From: Kosmotoga arenicorallina S304
Lineage (GTDB): Bacteria; Thermotogota; Thermotogae; Petrotogales; Kosmotogaceae
Assembly (NCBI RefSeq): GCF_001636545.1
Contig: NZ_JFHK01000004.1
Span: 286,319-350,318 of the forward strand
Length of the DNA stretch: 64,000 nucleotides
Direction: 5' to 3'
This document shows positions 25,644 to 34,950 of this stretch, in pieces. Positions within the stretch are counted from its first letter, which is position 1. Each line of letters begins with the position of its first letter. The notes beneath the pieces are model-generated. The model had not been told where the DNA came from. It ran no database searches and saw nothing but the letters and a program-made list of their open reading frames with translations. The position numbers and the translations under genes are program-made.

Positions 25644-28406
25644 TTACCCTTTTACAGCACCTTTTGTAAGGCCTCCAACAATGTAGTCTTGCAAAATCAA
25701 GAAAAAGGTGATCATGGGAATAGCTCCTATAAGCGCTGCGGCAGTGAAAGGTCCCCAGCTCGTTTCAAATCTTCCTGAGAATTGCTGAAGTCCCACAGCA
25801 TATGTCCATTTGTTGATGTCCTGCAAGAAAATTCGAGCCATAACAAACTCATTAAAAATCCCCATAAATGTTAGAATGGCAATAACCGCCAAAATCGGTC
25901 GTGCAAGAGGCAAAACAATCCTCCAGAATGTCTGGAATCTTGTTGCGCCATCGATCATAGCTGATTCTTCAAGGGTATCGGGTATGGTATCAAAATAACC
26001 CTTTATGAGCCATATATTGAAGGCAATTCCTCCCGAATAAACGAAAATCAACCCGCTGAGGCTGTTTAATCCCAGGAAAGGAATGTAGTTCCCCATAAAT
26101 TGCAGTAATGCGTATATGGCTATCATGAACATGATCGATGGGAACATCTGGATGAGCAGCAAGAATAGAAGCCCTTGCGAGCGCCCAAAGAAGCGCATTC
26201 TGCTGAAAGGATATGCTGCAAGTGCAGCTACTGTAACACTTATCAATGCAACCATAAGCGCTACTATTACAGAGTTCATTATCCATTTCGTGAAGTAAAA
26301 GTATGTGCTCTCTTTGGGCATCCAAATCTGGTTGTTCCTGAAAAGCAACCTGTCGATCTTCTTTAATTGCTGATTGTACTGACTGGAGTAACTGGAAGGA
26401 TAATCAAGTAAATCCGAAATTTTTCGGGAAGCACGTTGATATTTGGCGTTGAAAACCTGGAAATATTTGTTATAGCTGGCAATCATCACGGTAAATTCAT
26501 CAAGGGTAACAGGTGTTCCAAGGAAACGCAAATGAATATAATCGTAGATTTTTTCTTTCAATAGCATCTCGTGGATCCTGAGCTCCGAAATGGCATCGTT
26601 AAGCACGCTGGTTCCTTCGGCAATGTTATCCTGTGCCTCCACGAAATCTTCGTACCAGGTAAAATCGCGATAGCGCTCATTATATTTGTATCCAAAATAC
26701 TCCGAAACGACCTCTCCCGCTTTTTCGACATAGGTTTTGGCTGCTGTTATGTCGTCAATATTCCTTTTGGAAATCATTTGTGCATATTCCAGTTTCGCGA
26801 TTTCAACATTAGTGCGGTACTTTTCAAGAATATTATTGTAATTGTCAGCGGAATCGGCTATTTTCTGCTCAAGCTCTTCCTTTCTCGCCTTGAGCTCAAT
26901 GAGCGATTTTTGTGTAGTTGCTATTTTTTCTTCAATAGATTCAGCATCTTCAAGCACTTTTTCAATGTCTGGAATTACTCTCAAAAGATTTATTCTGGAT
27001 GCATCAAGAACCTCGAGTGCCTTTTTGATTTCAGAGTTTCTTATGTTAGCGGCAAGCAAGCCTGCCCTTTCCGCAAACCAGCCAAAATCTGTTTTTATAT
27101 TAAAAAGTGTTGAGTAGATATCATCTTTGTAACCCAGCTTTTCAAGGCTGGCAATGATATCTTCCAGCCTATTGTGAAAGGCGACCAATTCACCGGGCTT
27201 TTCAGCTTCAATTTTATTTAAATCAGGGCCTTCCAGAGCTTTTTCAACTAACGATTTCAACGATCTTAATTTTTCAGATTCGGGTATGAGTATCGGTACA
27301 GCCACTGACATTGACTCGCGCACTTCCAATCTGCCTTCAAGGGACTGATCGAAGAGTTTCTGCTTCTGAGTGATTTCATTATCTATGGAAGAAAGCTCCT
27401 CAATTGCAGTAATATAATCCGTATAATCCGTTCCAAGGGCTTTTGCTTTTACAGCTTCCAGTTCTTCTTTCAGCTGACTGTACAACGCCTCAATATTATC
27501 CCATCCGCCATCCGCGGCCTTAAAGGAGTCATAAAGGCTCTCCCTTACGGCTTTAATCTTTTCGGATACATCTTCTGGGAGTTCCTTTTCGAGTTTAGTG
27601 ATATATTTTCTTATGAACTTAAAATACTCGTTCTTTCTCCACTGGCTGTATTCGACGCCATTTTCCGAAATGTATTCAGGAGTTCTTGAAAGGCTTTCCA
27701 GAACTTCCGATTTCATTTCGAAGTCAAAATCATTCAACAGACTCGACAAATTTGTAGCAGTATCTAAAATCTCTTTCCGCACTGAATCAAAATTCGTTAG
27801 AAGGGCCTTTAATTCAAAAGCTTCTTGAAGATTTACGATATTCAGGAAAAAGGCAAAATCCCCATTGGTTGAAGGTTCCAAAAGGCTGAGAATTTCAAGG
27901 GCTGCTACCGATTTCATGCTTTCATTTTCCATATTCTTTAACTCATTCAACCTGTCACTTATTTGTTTCAGATCTTCTTCACGCAATTTGTTCAAAGCTG
28001 CAAACATTTTCTTGTCTATATCAAGCTCGTGGGCTTTTTCTCTGCTCAAAAAGGAGGTTGTCAAATTGGAAGTGATTTGCTTTGATTCTGACATCAAAGC
28101 TTCGAATTTATCGAGATATTTTTCCACAGTTTTGTTAATTGATTTCTCGCTTTTATCTCTAAATCGCCCCAGCTTATAAGTTGCCTCCTGAATATCGAGA
28201 ATAAGTCTTTGTACACTTCTCTCCGGGAATAATAGATTCTTATAATGTTGCAGTGTTATCCTGGTGGAAAATAAATGCGGAGAGAAAGCTGCCTGGTCGC
28301 GCCTTATTGAAGTAGATATGAGCCAAACCATGGGAAATAATACTACTGCGATCACTATTATTAGTATGATATGCCTTAACCAGTACCTTTTCTTTTCAAT
28401 AGCCAT
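25644..28406 (-). CDS. malG: MalG-type sugar ABC permease with a giant coiled-coil insertion
   Basis: 920 residues, over three times the usual 270-300. Residues about 1-62 hold the first membrane segment and start of a MalG permease; the last 222 residues (from about 699) hold the remaining membrane segments and the EAA loop ESAMIDGATRFQTFWRIVLP, which contacts the ATPase. Between them are about 635 residues rich in Glu, Lys and Leu with heptad-like spacing, probably mostly coiled coil. By MalG topology this part is outside the cytoplasmic membrane. It overlaps malF by one base. No MalK ATPase is nearby; one is presumably shared from elsewhere. I recall long MalG proteins in Thermotoga, but cannot check. 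Confidence 0.9.
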   Translation of the reverse strand: MAIEKKRYWLRHIILIIVIAVVLFPMVWLISTSIRRDQAAFSPHLFSTRITLQHYKNLLFPERSVQRLILDIQEATYKLGRFRDKSEKSINKTVEKYLDKFEALMSESKQITSNLTTSFLSREKAHELDIDKKMFAALNKLREEDLKQISDRLNELKNMENESMKSVAALEILSLLEPSTNGDFAFFLNIVNLQEAFELKALLTNFDSVRKEILDTATNLSSLLNDFDFEMKSEVLESLSRTPEYISENGVEYSQWRKNEYFKFIRKYITKLEKELPEDVSEKIKAVRESLYDSFKAADGGWDNIEALYSQLKEELEAVKAKALGTDYTDYITAIEELSSIDNEITQKQKLFDQSLEGRLEVRESMSVAVPILIPESEKLRSLKSLVEKALEGPDLNKIEAEKPGELVAFHNRLEDIIASLEKLGYKDDIYSTLFNIKTDFGWFAERAGLLAANIRNSEIKKALEVLDASRINLLRVIPDIEKVLEDAESIEEKIATTQKSLIELKARKEELEQKIADSADNYNNILEKYRTNVEIAKLEYAQMISKRNIDDITAAKTYVEKAGEVVSEYFGYKYNERYRDFTWYEDFVEAQDNIAEGTSVLNDAISELRIHEMLLKEKIYDYIHLRFLGTPVTLDEFTVMIASYNKYFQVFNAKYQRASRKISDLLDYPSSYSSQYNQQLKKIDRLLFRNNQIWMPKESTYFYFTKWIMNSVIVALMVALISVTVAALAAYPFSRMRFFGRSQGLLFLLLIQMFPSIMFMIAIYALLQFMGNYIPFLGLNSLSGLIFVYSGGIAFNIWLIKGYFDTIPDTLEESAMIDGATRFQTFWRIVLPLARPILAVIAILTFMGIFNEFVMARIFLQDINKWTYAVGLQQFSGRFETSWGPFTAAALIGAIPMITFFLILQDYIVGGLTKGAVKG

Positions 28407-30151
28407 TATCTATTCACCTCTTCAAAAGCACCGGAGAGTTTGAAATTCAGCCAACTCAATCCACCTACTATTACAAAAATCAGGATTGAAATTGCGCTGG
28501 CGAAACCAAAGTCCTGCCCCCTGCCTTCAAAGGCAAGTTTATACGTATAAGAAATGAGTATATCCGTCGCACCAGCAGGGGTGGAACTTCCCGGAATGGC
28601 AGGCCCTCCTCCGGTTAAAAGGTAAATACCAACAAAATTGTTGAAATTAAAGGAAAAGCTTCCTACAAGCAGCGGAGCAACTGCGATCATAAGCAATGGG
28701 AAAGTGATCTTCCTGAACCTCTGAAAACCCGTAGCGCCGTCTATCGATGCAGCTTCATAGAGTTCATCGGGAATGCTTTGAAGCGCTCCAAGCGTTATCG
28801 TCATCATATATGGGAAACCAAGCCACGTATTCACTAAAAGGACAGCAACTTTTGCCCAAAAAGCGTCACTCAACCACTTTATAGGCTCTTCAGCTCCAAA
28901 AAGGCCCATTACTATAAACCTGTTTATTATGCCATAGGTTTCGTTGAACATACCGTTTTTCCACACCAGAACAGATATGAAGGCAGGAATAGCCCAGGGG
29001 ATAATAAGCAGAGTTCTGTATATTTTCGTTCCTTTTAGCTTTCTGTCGTTTAATACCAATGCGAGAATTAAGCCAATCGTAAATGTAAAAAGCACACTCA
29101 GAGCTGCCCAGGTAAAAGTCCAGACAAAAATCTTCACAAAAGGTCCGCTGATTCTTGGGTCTTTGAACATTTTCATGAAGTTCTTGAAACCAATATTTGA
29201 AATATATCCTTCTACCGCGAATTCCTGCCCTTTATCATCTATATCGTAAAAATAACCATCTCTTTCAATTAATACTCCGCCGGTCTTTTTGTTGTAAACA
29301 ACGTTTTTCTGAACGGCTCTTCCGCTCTCTATGGATGTAACCACCTTTATCTCATATTTCCTTTCAGAAGTAGCGAAATCCGTATAGAGCCTGTTGGGAT
29401 TTAGCCTTACCTGCTGACCCATAGGATTTGTGAACTCGGCGTTTTTCAGCCAGATGCCTCTTATTTCGCTCAAATAAAAAGGCGCATTGGATTTCGTGGT
29501 GTTATCATCAGGGGAATAGAAATACATGTACCTCTCGCCGTTGGCTGATACGGACAATATGCTACCATCCTGCGATGACCTCACAAGCTGGTAAGTAACT
29601 CCATTTACAGTTGCTCTATCGTTCTTGACACTGAACATTCTCGATTCAGCTAAAAGGATGTTCCCCTCAGAATCTTTTTGAACGGCTATCGGTTTGGGCG
29701 CAATAAATAGCTCATCGTCTGATAGAGACTTGAATACGACAATAAAATTATCGGTTGGTTTATAATCTTCCAGCTTGACGAATATAGAAAAGCTGTATTC
29801 CTCGGGATTTTCAGGAATATAGTAATAATCACTTAAAAGCTTCTGTACAACCTGTGGTCTGGTGAAAAGGTGTCCGGTACCGAAGTTGGTGAAGGCTGTT
29901 TTCAAAGTGTAATACATAGGATAAATGGTTAAAATGAATAGCAATATCATCGCCGGAATCATATATCTGTAAGGGTAACCTTTTGGATTGATAAGCACAA
30001 AAGCGATACTCACGAGCAAAATACCGAGGATAATCGCCAGCCCATAATTGGCATTTGCCCAAAGCAGTATAAGGCTCATCAAGCCAAAAGCTCCAAAAAC
30101 AGAAAGCAAAATAAGTACAAATATAAATCCGATTAGCCTTTTTGCGCTCAT
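28406..30151 (-). CDS. malF: MalF-type sugar ABC permease
   Basis: 581 residues. Three N-terminal membrane segments (to about residue 85) are followed by a large outer loop of about 230 residues, equivalent to the P2 domain of E. coli MalF, and then the permease core. The EAA loop is EAASIDGATGFQRFRKITFP near residue 475. A GGPAIPGSSTPAGATDILIS segment near the C-terminus fits maltose-type permeases. It forms the channel with MalG and imports maltose or maltodextrins delivered by the MalE-like protein. The substrate range is inferred from the family and neighbours. Confidence 0.92.
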   Translation of the reverse strand: MSAKRLIGFIFVLILLSVFGAFGLMSLILLWANANYGLAIILGILLVSIAFVLINPKGYPYRYMIPAMILLFILTIYPMYYTLKTAFTNFGTGHLFTRPQVVQKLLSDYYYIPENPEEYSFSIFVKLEDYKPTDNFIVVFKSLSDDELFIAPKPIAVQKDSEGNILLAESRMFSVKNDRATVNGVTYQLVRSSQDGSILSVSANGERYMYFYSPDDNTTKSNAPFYLSEIRGIWLKNAEFTNPMGQQVRLNPNRLYTDFATSERKYEIKVVTSIESGRAVQKNVVYNKKTGGVLIERDGYFYDIDDKGQEFAVEGYISNIGFKNFMKMFKDPRISGPFVKIFVWTFTWAALSVLFTFTIGLILALVLNDRKLKGTKIYRTLLIIPWAIPAFISVLVWKNGMFNETYGIINRFIVMGLFGAEEPIKWLSDAFWAKVAVLLVNTWLGFPYMMTITLGALQSIPDELYEAASIDGATGFQRFRKITFPLLMIAVAPLLVGSFSFNFNNFVGIYLLTGGGPAIPGSSTPAGATDILISYTYKLAFEGRGQDFGFASAISILIFVIVGGLSWLNFKLSGAFEEVNR

Positions 30152-30180
30152 TTTTGATGCCTCCGAAAGTTATGATTAAA

Positions 30181-30202
30181 CGCGGGGCTTAAAGGCCCCG
30201 CG
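30181..30202 (-). other. Intercistronic hairpin between malE and malF
   Basis: An 8-bp CGCGGGGC/GCCCCGCG stem with a 6-nt loop. On the minus strand it is followed by only TTTAATC, so termination would be partial. A hairpin here could stabilise malE mRNA or reduce read-through, giving more binding protein than permease. Confidence 0.65.
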
Positions 30203-30237
30203 AGATAACGCAATTTCCTGGAATTAGCATTCAAATA

Positions 30238-31428
30238 TCATTCGCCGATGGCTGTTTTAATCTTTTCAACGGCTGAATTGAGAGCGTTTTCAACAGTATC
30301 CTGATCGTTGATTACTATACCGAGTGCATCTCCCATTGCACCCCATACAGATGCCATTTCAGGAACATTGGGCATGGGTGTTCCAACGGAAGCGCTCTTG
30401 GAGAATTGAAGAACATCATAGAGCTCGGGACCAGCGTCTTTGGAAATGAAATCAAAGACATCTTTTCTTACAGTGCCTCTTCTTTCGCCGACAAACATAC
30501 CGTATTGGCCATCAAAGCTTCCAATGTAGTTTACAGCAAATTCAATAGCCTCAATTTTATTTTTTGATTTTGCGTTGATCATAAAGCCCTGAACACCTAC
30601 AAAGGGTTTTGGGGTAACACCGGGTTCGAGTTCAATTTCGCTGAATGGAATAATTCCATAGTCTATACCAGCATCACGATAGTGAGGTGTAGCCCATGGT
30701 CCGTTCACTATGAACGCGGCAAGACCATCTTTGAAGAGAGAATCCATGAGATTGTAATTAGCACCCTGAGGTATTAATCCTTCATCGAACCATTTCTTGA
30801 TAAGGCTGACCCCTTTGATTGCACCTTCGTTGTTAAGTCCAATGTCATTAACATCGAGACCGCTTTCCGTATCCTTGAAAATGTAGCCACCGTAGCCAGC
30901 TATAAAGGGGAAAGAGAAATAGAAATTGCCAGCATCGTAAACAAATCCAACAATTTCATCATCGGCAACTTCCATAGCCATTTGCTCGAGCTCGTCGATT
31001 GTCTTGGGTGCGTCTTCAACGAGGTCTTTGTTGTAGATAATACCGATAGATTCTATGGTGTACGGTACACCATACAGTTTTCCCCCGTAGCTGAAAGCGT
31101 TTAGAGCCACTTCATAATACTGATTGGCATCAGGAAGGAACGGAATGGGTTCAAGAAGCCCGTTAGCTGCAAGTTCCCCTACCCAGTCATGTGCACCAAC
31201 GATTATATCAGGACCTTCTCCAGCAGGAGCGGCTGTAAGGAATTTGGATTTGATGTCGCCAAAATTAACCTGCTGAATTTCCACTTCAATACCGTAGTCT
31301 CTTTCAAAATCTGCTGCCAATTTCTGAAGAGCAGGTATCTGGTTTTCAGATGACCAGACAACAACTTTGGCACTTAGAAGAGATACCACGGCAAAAACAA
31401 CCATCAACACGAGAGCGAGTTTCTTCAT
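30238..31428 (-). CDS. malE: Maltose/maltodextrin-binding protein MalE-like
   Basis: 396 residues from the ATG at 31428, which follows GGAGG; a longer frame upstream lacks a ribosome site. A signal peptide covers about residues 1-20 (KKLALVLMVVFAVVSLLSA, with cleavage after the Ala). No lipobox cysteine is seen, so it is probably a free periplasmic protein. The mature protein has the cluster 1 solute-binding fold, with TAAPAGEGPDIIVGAHDW near the N-terminus and AAFIVNGPWATPHY in the second lobe, both typical of MalE. It binds sugar and delivers it to MalFG. First gene of the operon. Confidence 0.92.
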   Translation of the reverse strand: MKKLALVLMVVFAVVSLLSAKVVVWSSENQIPALQKLAADFERDYGIEVEIQQVNFGDIKSKFLTAAPAGEGPDIIVGAHDWVGELAANGLLEPIPFLPDANQYYEVALNAFSYGGKLYGVPYTIESIGIIYNKDLVEDAPKTIDELEQMAMEVADDEIVGFVYDAGNFYFSFPFIAGYGGYIFKDTESGLDVNDIGLNNEGAIKGVSLIKKWFDEGLIPQGANYNLMDSLFKDGLAAFIVNGPWATPHYRDAGIDYGIIPFSEIELEPGVTPKPFVGVQGFMINAKSKNKIEAIEFAVNYIGSFDGQYGMFVGERRGTVRKDVFDFISKDAGPELYDVLQFSKSASVGTPMPNVPEMASVWGAMGDALGIVINDQDTVENALNSAVEKIKTAIGE

Positions 31429-31529
31429 TCTTTCAACCTCCTTTTTCCATAGTTTAGGCATAATGCCTCATTACAATTTTATCAATTTCCACAGGAGGGC
31501 AGTATGTTAATGCCTTATTCCTACCTATA

Positions 31530-31558
31530 ATTATACCAAAAAATACTTAAATATTTCT
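31530..31558 (-). promoter_or_regulatory. Promoter and possible operator of malE
   Basis: On the minus strand a perfect TATAAT (31530-31535) lies about 100 bases before the malE ATG; the -35 is poor. A near-perfect 16-base palindrome, AAATACTTAAATATTT on the plus strand at 31541-31556, fills the spacer. This would suit a repressor site. Confidence 0.5.
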
Positions 31559-31604
31559 GATTATCAATCAATTATTTCATTTTTCTTCTTCTAACTACGT
31601 CTTT

Positions 31605-33005
31605 CTACACGGGATATACAATTGTAGTATCAGAGAAATCAGAAGCCAGCGAGAAATCAATTCCCAGATCTTTTTCGTACTTACTGACGAGATATTTCCT
31701 TCCCACTTCACCAAGTAAAAGAAGTGTGAGTAAGTCTTCATCAGATTGCGCAATGGTTTTGAATTTCTCTTTTGAAGCTGAAACTTCCGGGGGAATATAA
31801 TCGGCTGCTCTCCCCGTAATGGTTTTCTTGCCCTTTGATTCAATGCGTTTTTTCAATTCAGGATTTATGGGAGCTGGAGGAACGCCGTAGTAACCAAGGA
31901 CATATTTCTCGGTTTCGTTAGTGATTACTTTATAGCGTTCACCGATGATTACATTGAGAACTGCCTGGACACCTACTATCTGCGATGTTGGAGTGACAAG
32001 GGGCGGATAACCGAGATCTTCCCTTACTCTTGGCACTTCCCTTAGCACTTCTTCGAGCTTGTTCAGGGCTTTCTGAGATTTTAACTGGCTTATCATGTTT
32101 GAGTACATTCCACCGGGAATCTGGTTAGTCAACACTTCCGGCTTAATTGTAAGGAGTGACACATCATGGTCAACATGCCTTTCCCTGACAGATAAGAAAT
32201 AATCGCTAATGCTTTTAAGCAGTTTAAGATCTGGCTTGCTCGCGTATCCTAAACTGTTGAAAGAGACCCACAAACTTTCAGCAGCAGGTTGTGATGTACC
32301 GTATGCAAGCGCGCTTATTGCAGTATCAACGATTTCAGCGCCCGCTTCTGCGGCAGCAAGATAAGTGAGATCAGCCAATCCCGTTGTGAAGTGAGCATGT
32401 ATTTGGAGAGGTAACGGGCAATTTTTCTTTATGTTCTCAACAAGCCTTTTCGCTTCTCCCGGTGTAAGAAGACCAGCCATATCCTTAATGCATAAAGAAT
32501 CTGCGCTAAGTTCTTCATACGCCTTTTTGGCGAGTTTTGCAAAGTATTCAACATTGTGCACCGGGCTTGTTGTATAAGATATCGCAACTTGCAGATGCAT
32601 TTTATGCTTCTTAATTTCCCTGCTGGCTTTTTCCAGATTTCGGAAGTCATTCAAGGCGTCAAAAACCCTCACGATATCCATACCGTGATCCGCTACTTTT
32701 TTTACAAAGAGTTCAACAACATCGTCCGCGTAGTGGCGGTATCCCAGAAGGTTTTGGCCGCGCAAAAGCATCTGGATTTTTGTTTTCTTGAATTGCTCTC
32801 TTATCCTGTCAAGCCTCTCCCAGGGGTCTTCACCAAGGTAGCGTACTGATACGTCAAAAGTAGCGCCACCCCACATTTCCACGCTGTTGTACCCGACATC
32901 GTCTATAAGAGAAGAGACCTTTACCAATTCTTCCGTTGACAACCTTGTTGCAAGCAAAGACTGATGTGCATCCCTTAAAGTAGTATCTGTAAATCGAACA
33001 TTCAT
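31605..33005 (-). CDS. Pyruvate carboxylase subunit B / oxaloacetate decarboxylase alpha-type carboxyltransferase, no biotin domain
   Basis: 466 residues from the ATG at 33005, which follows AGGAGG. The TIM-barrel carboxyltransferase domain is clear: FTDTTLRDAHQSLLATR at the start, RGQNLLGYRHY, the metal-site lysine in LCIKDMAGLL and the HAHFTTGLA pair near 210. The domain transfers carboxyl between biotin and pyruvate or oxaloacetate. The C-terminal region (300-460) is present, but the expected biotinyl domain with its AMKM motif is missing. A separate biotin carrier protein must exist if the enzyme is active. The transport beta subunit or a biotin carboxylase is not in the window, so direction of reaction is open. 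Confidence 0.85.
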   Translation of the reverse strand: MNVRFTDTTLRDAHQSLLATRLSTEELVKVSSLIDDVGYNSVEMWGGATFDVSVRYLGEDPWERLDRIREQFKKTKIQMLLRGQNLLGYRHYADDVVELFVKKVADHGMDIVRVFDALNDFRNLEKASREIKKHKMHLQVAISYTTSPVHNVEYFAKLAKKAYEELSADSLCIKDMAGLLTPGEAKRLVENIKKNCPLPLQIHAHFTTGLADLTYLAAAEAGAEIVDTAISALAYGTSQPAAESLWVSFNSLGYASKPDLKLLKSISDYFLSVRERHVDHDVSLLTIKPEVLTNQIPGGMYSNMISQLKSQKALNKLEEVLREVPRVREDLGYPPLVTPTSQIVGVQAVLNVIIGERYKVITNETEKYVLGYYGVPPAPINPELKKRIESKGKKTITGRAADYIPPEVSASKEKFKTIAQSDEDLLTLLLLGEVGRKYLVSKYEKDLGIDFSLASDFSDTTIVYPV

Positions 33006-33054
33006 TTTCAGTCCTCCTTTTTGTTGTACAATTAAAGGATAGGAGGGAGATGTT

Positions 33055-34950
33055 ATGAGAAACACAATAGATGATTACGATTTCGATATTGTTGTTATTG
33101 GCGCAGGGCATGCTGGAATTGAAGCGGGACTTGCTTCAGCAAAAGCCGGTATGAAAACCCTCGTGCTTGCCATAAACCTTGACACCGTCGGGTGGGCTCC
33201 CTGCAACCCGGCTGTTGGTGGCCCGGCCAAGGGTATTGTTGCAAGAGAAGTTGATGCCCTGGGTGGTCAAATAGCCAAAACTACCGATAAAACAGCAATA
33301 AATGTCCGCATGCTTAACACAAGCAAGGGACCTGCTGTCAGGGCACTAAGGGCTCAAATAGATAAAAAAGAATACAGCCTTGAAATGAAAAAGACACTGG
33401 AGAAACAGGAAAACCTCTACTTAAGAAGTGCTATTGCGACAGAGATTCTTGTCGAAAAGGGAAAAGTCACCGGCGTTGTAACACATTTTGGCCAGCTTTA
33501 TCATTGCAAAGCAGCTATAATAACAACCGGAACTTTTTTAGGCGGAAAGATCTTTATTGGTCCAAAAGCTTTTGAAGCAGGCCGTTTGGGGGAATTCTCT
33601 TCGAAACTGCTCAGCGAATCGTTAAGAAAAATAGGCTTCAAACTCGCGCGTTTTAAAACGGGTACACCTGCGAGAATTCTCGGAAGCTCCATTGATTTTT
33701 CAAAGATGGAAAGGCAGGACACTTCAGATACCCCGCTTGCCTTTTCTTATTTTTCTGAGCCGAAAGTTCTGCCAAAAGATAGCCCTTGCTGGCTTACGAA
33801 GACTAATTCAAGAACTCACTCTATAATCAGGCGCGATATTCAATTCTCTCCTCTTTACGGTGATATAAAGTTAATTCATTCCATCGGTCCAAGATACTGC
33901 CCTTCCATAGAGGACAAGGTGCTTAAATTCTCCTCCAAAGACAGTCATCAGGTGTTCGTTGAACCTGAAGGCAGAAATACTGATGAATACTATCTGAATG
34001 GGCTATCAACAAGCCTGCCTTTTAAAACTCAGGTAGAAATGATTCATTCAGTGAAAGGGCTTGAAAATGCCGTTATTATGAGACCGGCATACGCTGTTGA
34101 ATATGATTTTGTGATTCCTGATCAACTTCATCCCACACTTGAATCCAAATTGGTTGAAAACCTTTACTTTGCCGGTCAGGTAAACGGCACGAGCGGATAC
34201 GAGGAAGCAGCCGGGCAGGGCATCATAGCGGGCATAAATGCGTCAGCAAAAATCAAAGGAGCCGAACAGTTGGTTTTGAAAAGATCTGAAGCTTATATAG
34301 GCGTTATGATAGACGACCTTGTAACCCGTGGTGTTGACGAACCCTACCGGCTTCTCACATCAAGGGCTGAATACCGACTGATGTTAAGGCATGACAATGC
34401 TCATCTAAGGCTTACTGAGTATGGTTATAGATACGGCTTGATACCAAGATGGTTTTACGACAGAGTTGTGTCTGTTCGAGAAGCCATTAATCGGGAAGCG
34501 AATCGTTTAAATGACATCGTCGTAAAACCTTCGAATTCTGTGAACAACAAATTGCTATCTGCCGGAACAACAGCCATATACCAACCCACCAGACTTGCAC
34601 AGCTCCTAAAAAGGCCAGAGGTAACATATTCCCTGCTAAGGGATTTCGATCCCAATCCAATACTGGATAGTTCATTGGCTGAACAGGTTGAAACCACAAT
34701 GAAATACGAAGGATACATTAATCGCCTGAGACAGGAGATAAACCGCTTTGAGAAGCTCGAAAACGAGCTTATACCCGGTGATATTGATTACGACAAAGTC
34801 CCTAATATATCAACAGAGAGCAAAGAGAAATTGAAAAAACTAAAACCAATGTCCATAGGCCAAGCTATGAGAATACCCGGAATAAAACCTGCTGATATCT
34901 TAAACCTTTCAACCTATCTAACTGCTTTAAAAAGGAGGCATATAAATTGA
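33055..34950 (+). CDS. mnmG: tRNA uridine-5-carboxymethylaminomethyl modification protein MnmG (GidA)
   Basis: 631 residues. MnmG, with MnmE, uses FAD, methylene-tetrahydrofolate and glycine to modify the wobble uridine of certain tRNAs. The FAD loop VVIGAGHAGIEAGLAS and the diagnostic PCNPAVGGPAKG are near the N-terminus. GTSGYEEAAGQG near 385 and RAEYRLMLRHDNAD-like residues near 435 (here RHDNAHLRL) are also typical. The C-terminal helical MnmE-binding part is complete. The ATG follows AGGAGGG. Only 49 bases separate it from the divergent carboxyltransferase gene, so the two promoters must lie close together or overlap. Confidence 0.96.
   Translation: MRNTIDDYDFDIVVIGAGHAGIEAGLASAKAGMKTLVLAINLDTVGWAPCNPAVGGPAKGIVAREVDALGGQIAKTTDKTAINVRMLNTSKGPAVRALRAQIDKKEYSLEMKKTLEKQENLYLRSAIATEILVEKGKVTGVVTHFGQLYHCKAAIITTGTFLGGKIFIGPKAFEAGRLGEFSSKLLSESLRKIGFKLARFKTGTPARILGSSIDFSKMERQDTSDTPLAFSYFSEPKVLPKDSPCWLTKTNSRTHSIIRRDIQFSPLYGDIKLIHSIGPRYCPSIEDKVLKFSSKDSHQVFVEPEGRNTDEYYLNGLSTSLPFKTQVEMIHSVKGLENAVIMRPAYAVEYDFVIPDQLHPTLESKLVENLYFAGQVNGTSGYEEAAGQGIIAGINASAKIKGAEQLVLKRSEAYIGVMIDDLVTRGVDEPYRLLTSRAEYRLMLRHDNAHLRLTEYGYRYGLIPRWFYDRVVSVREAINREANRLNDIVVKPSNSVNNKLLSAGTTAIYQPTRLAQLLKRPEVTYSLLRDFDPNPILDSSLAEQVETTMKYEGYINRLRQEINRFEKLENELIPGDIDYDKVPNISTESKEKLKKLKPMSIGQAMRIPGIKPADILNLSTYLTALKRRHIN

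Noticed and set aside
26571..27113. A 180-residue plus-strand frame opposite malG
   Set aside because: It lies antisense to the coiled-coil insert, is rich in Phe, Cys and Ile from the reversed Glu/Lys codons, and has no ribosome site.
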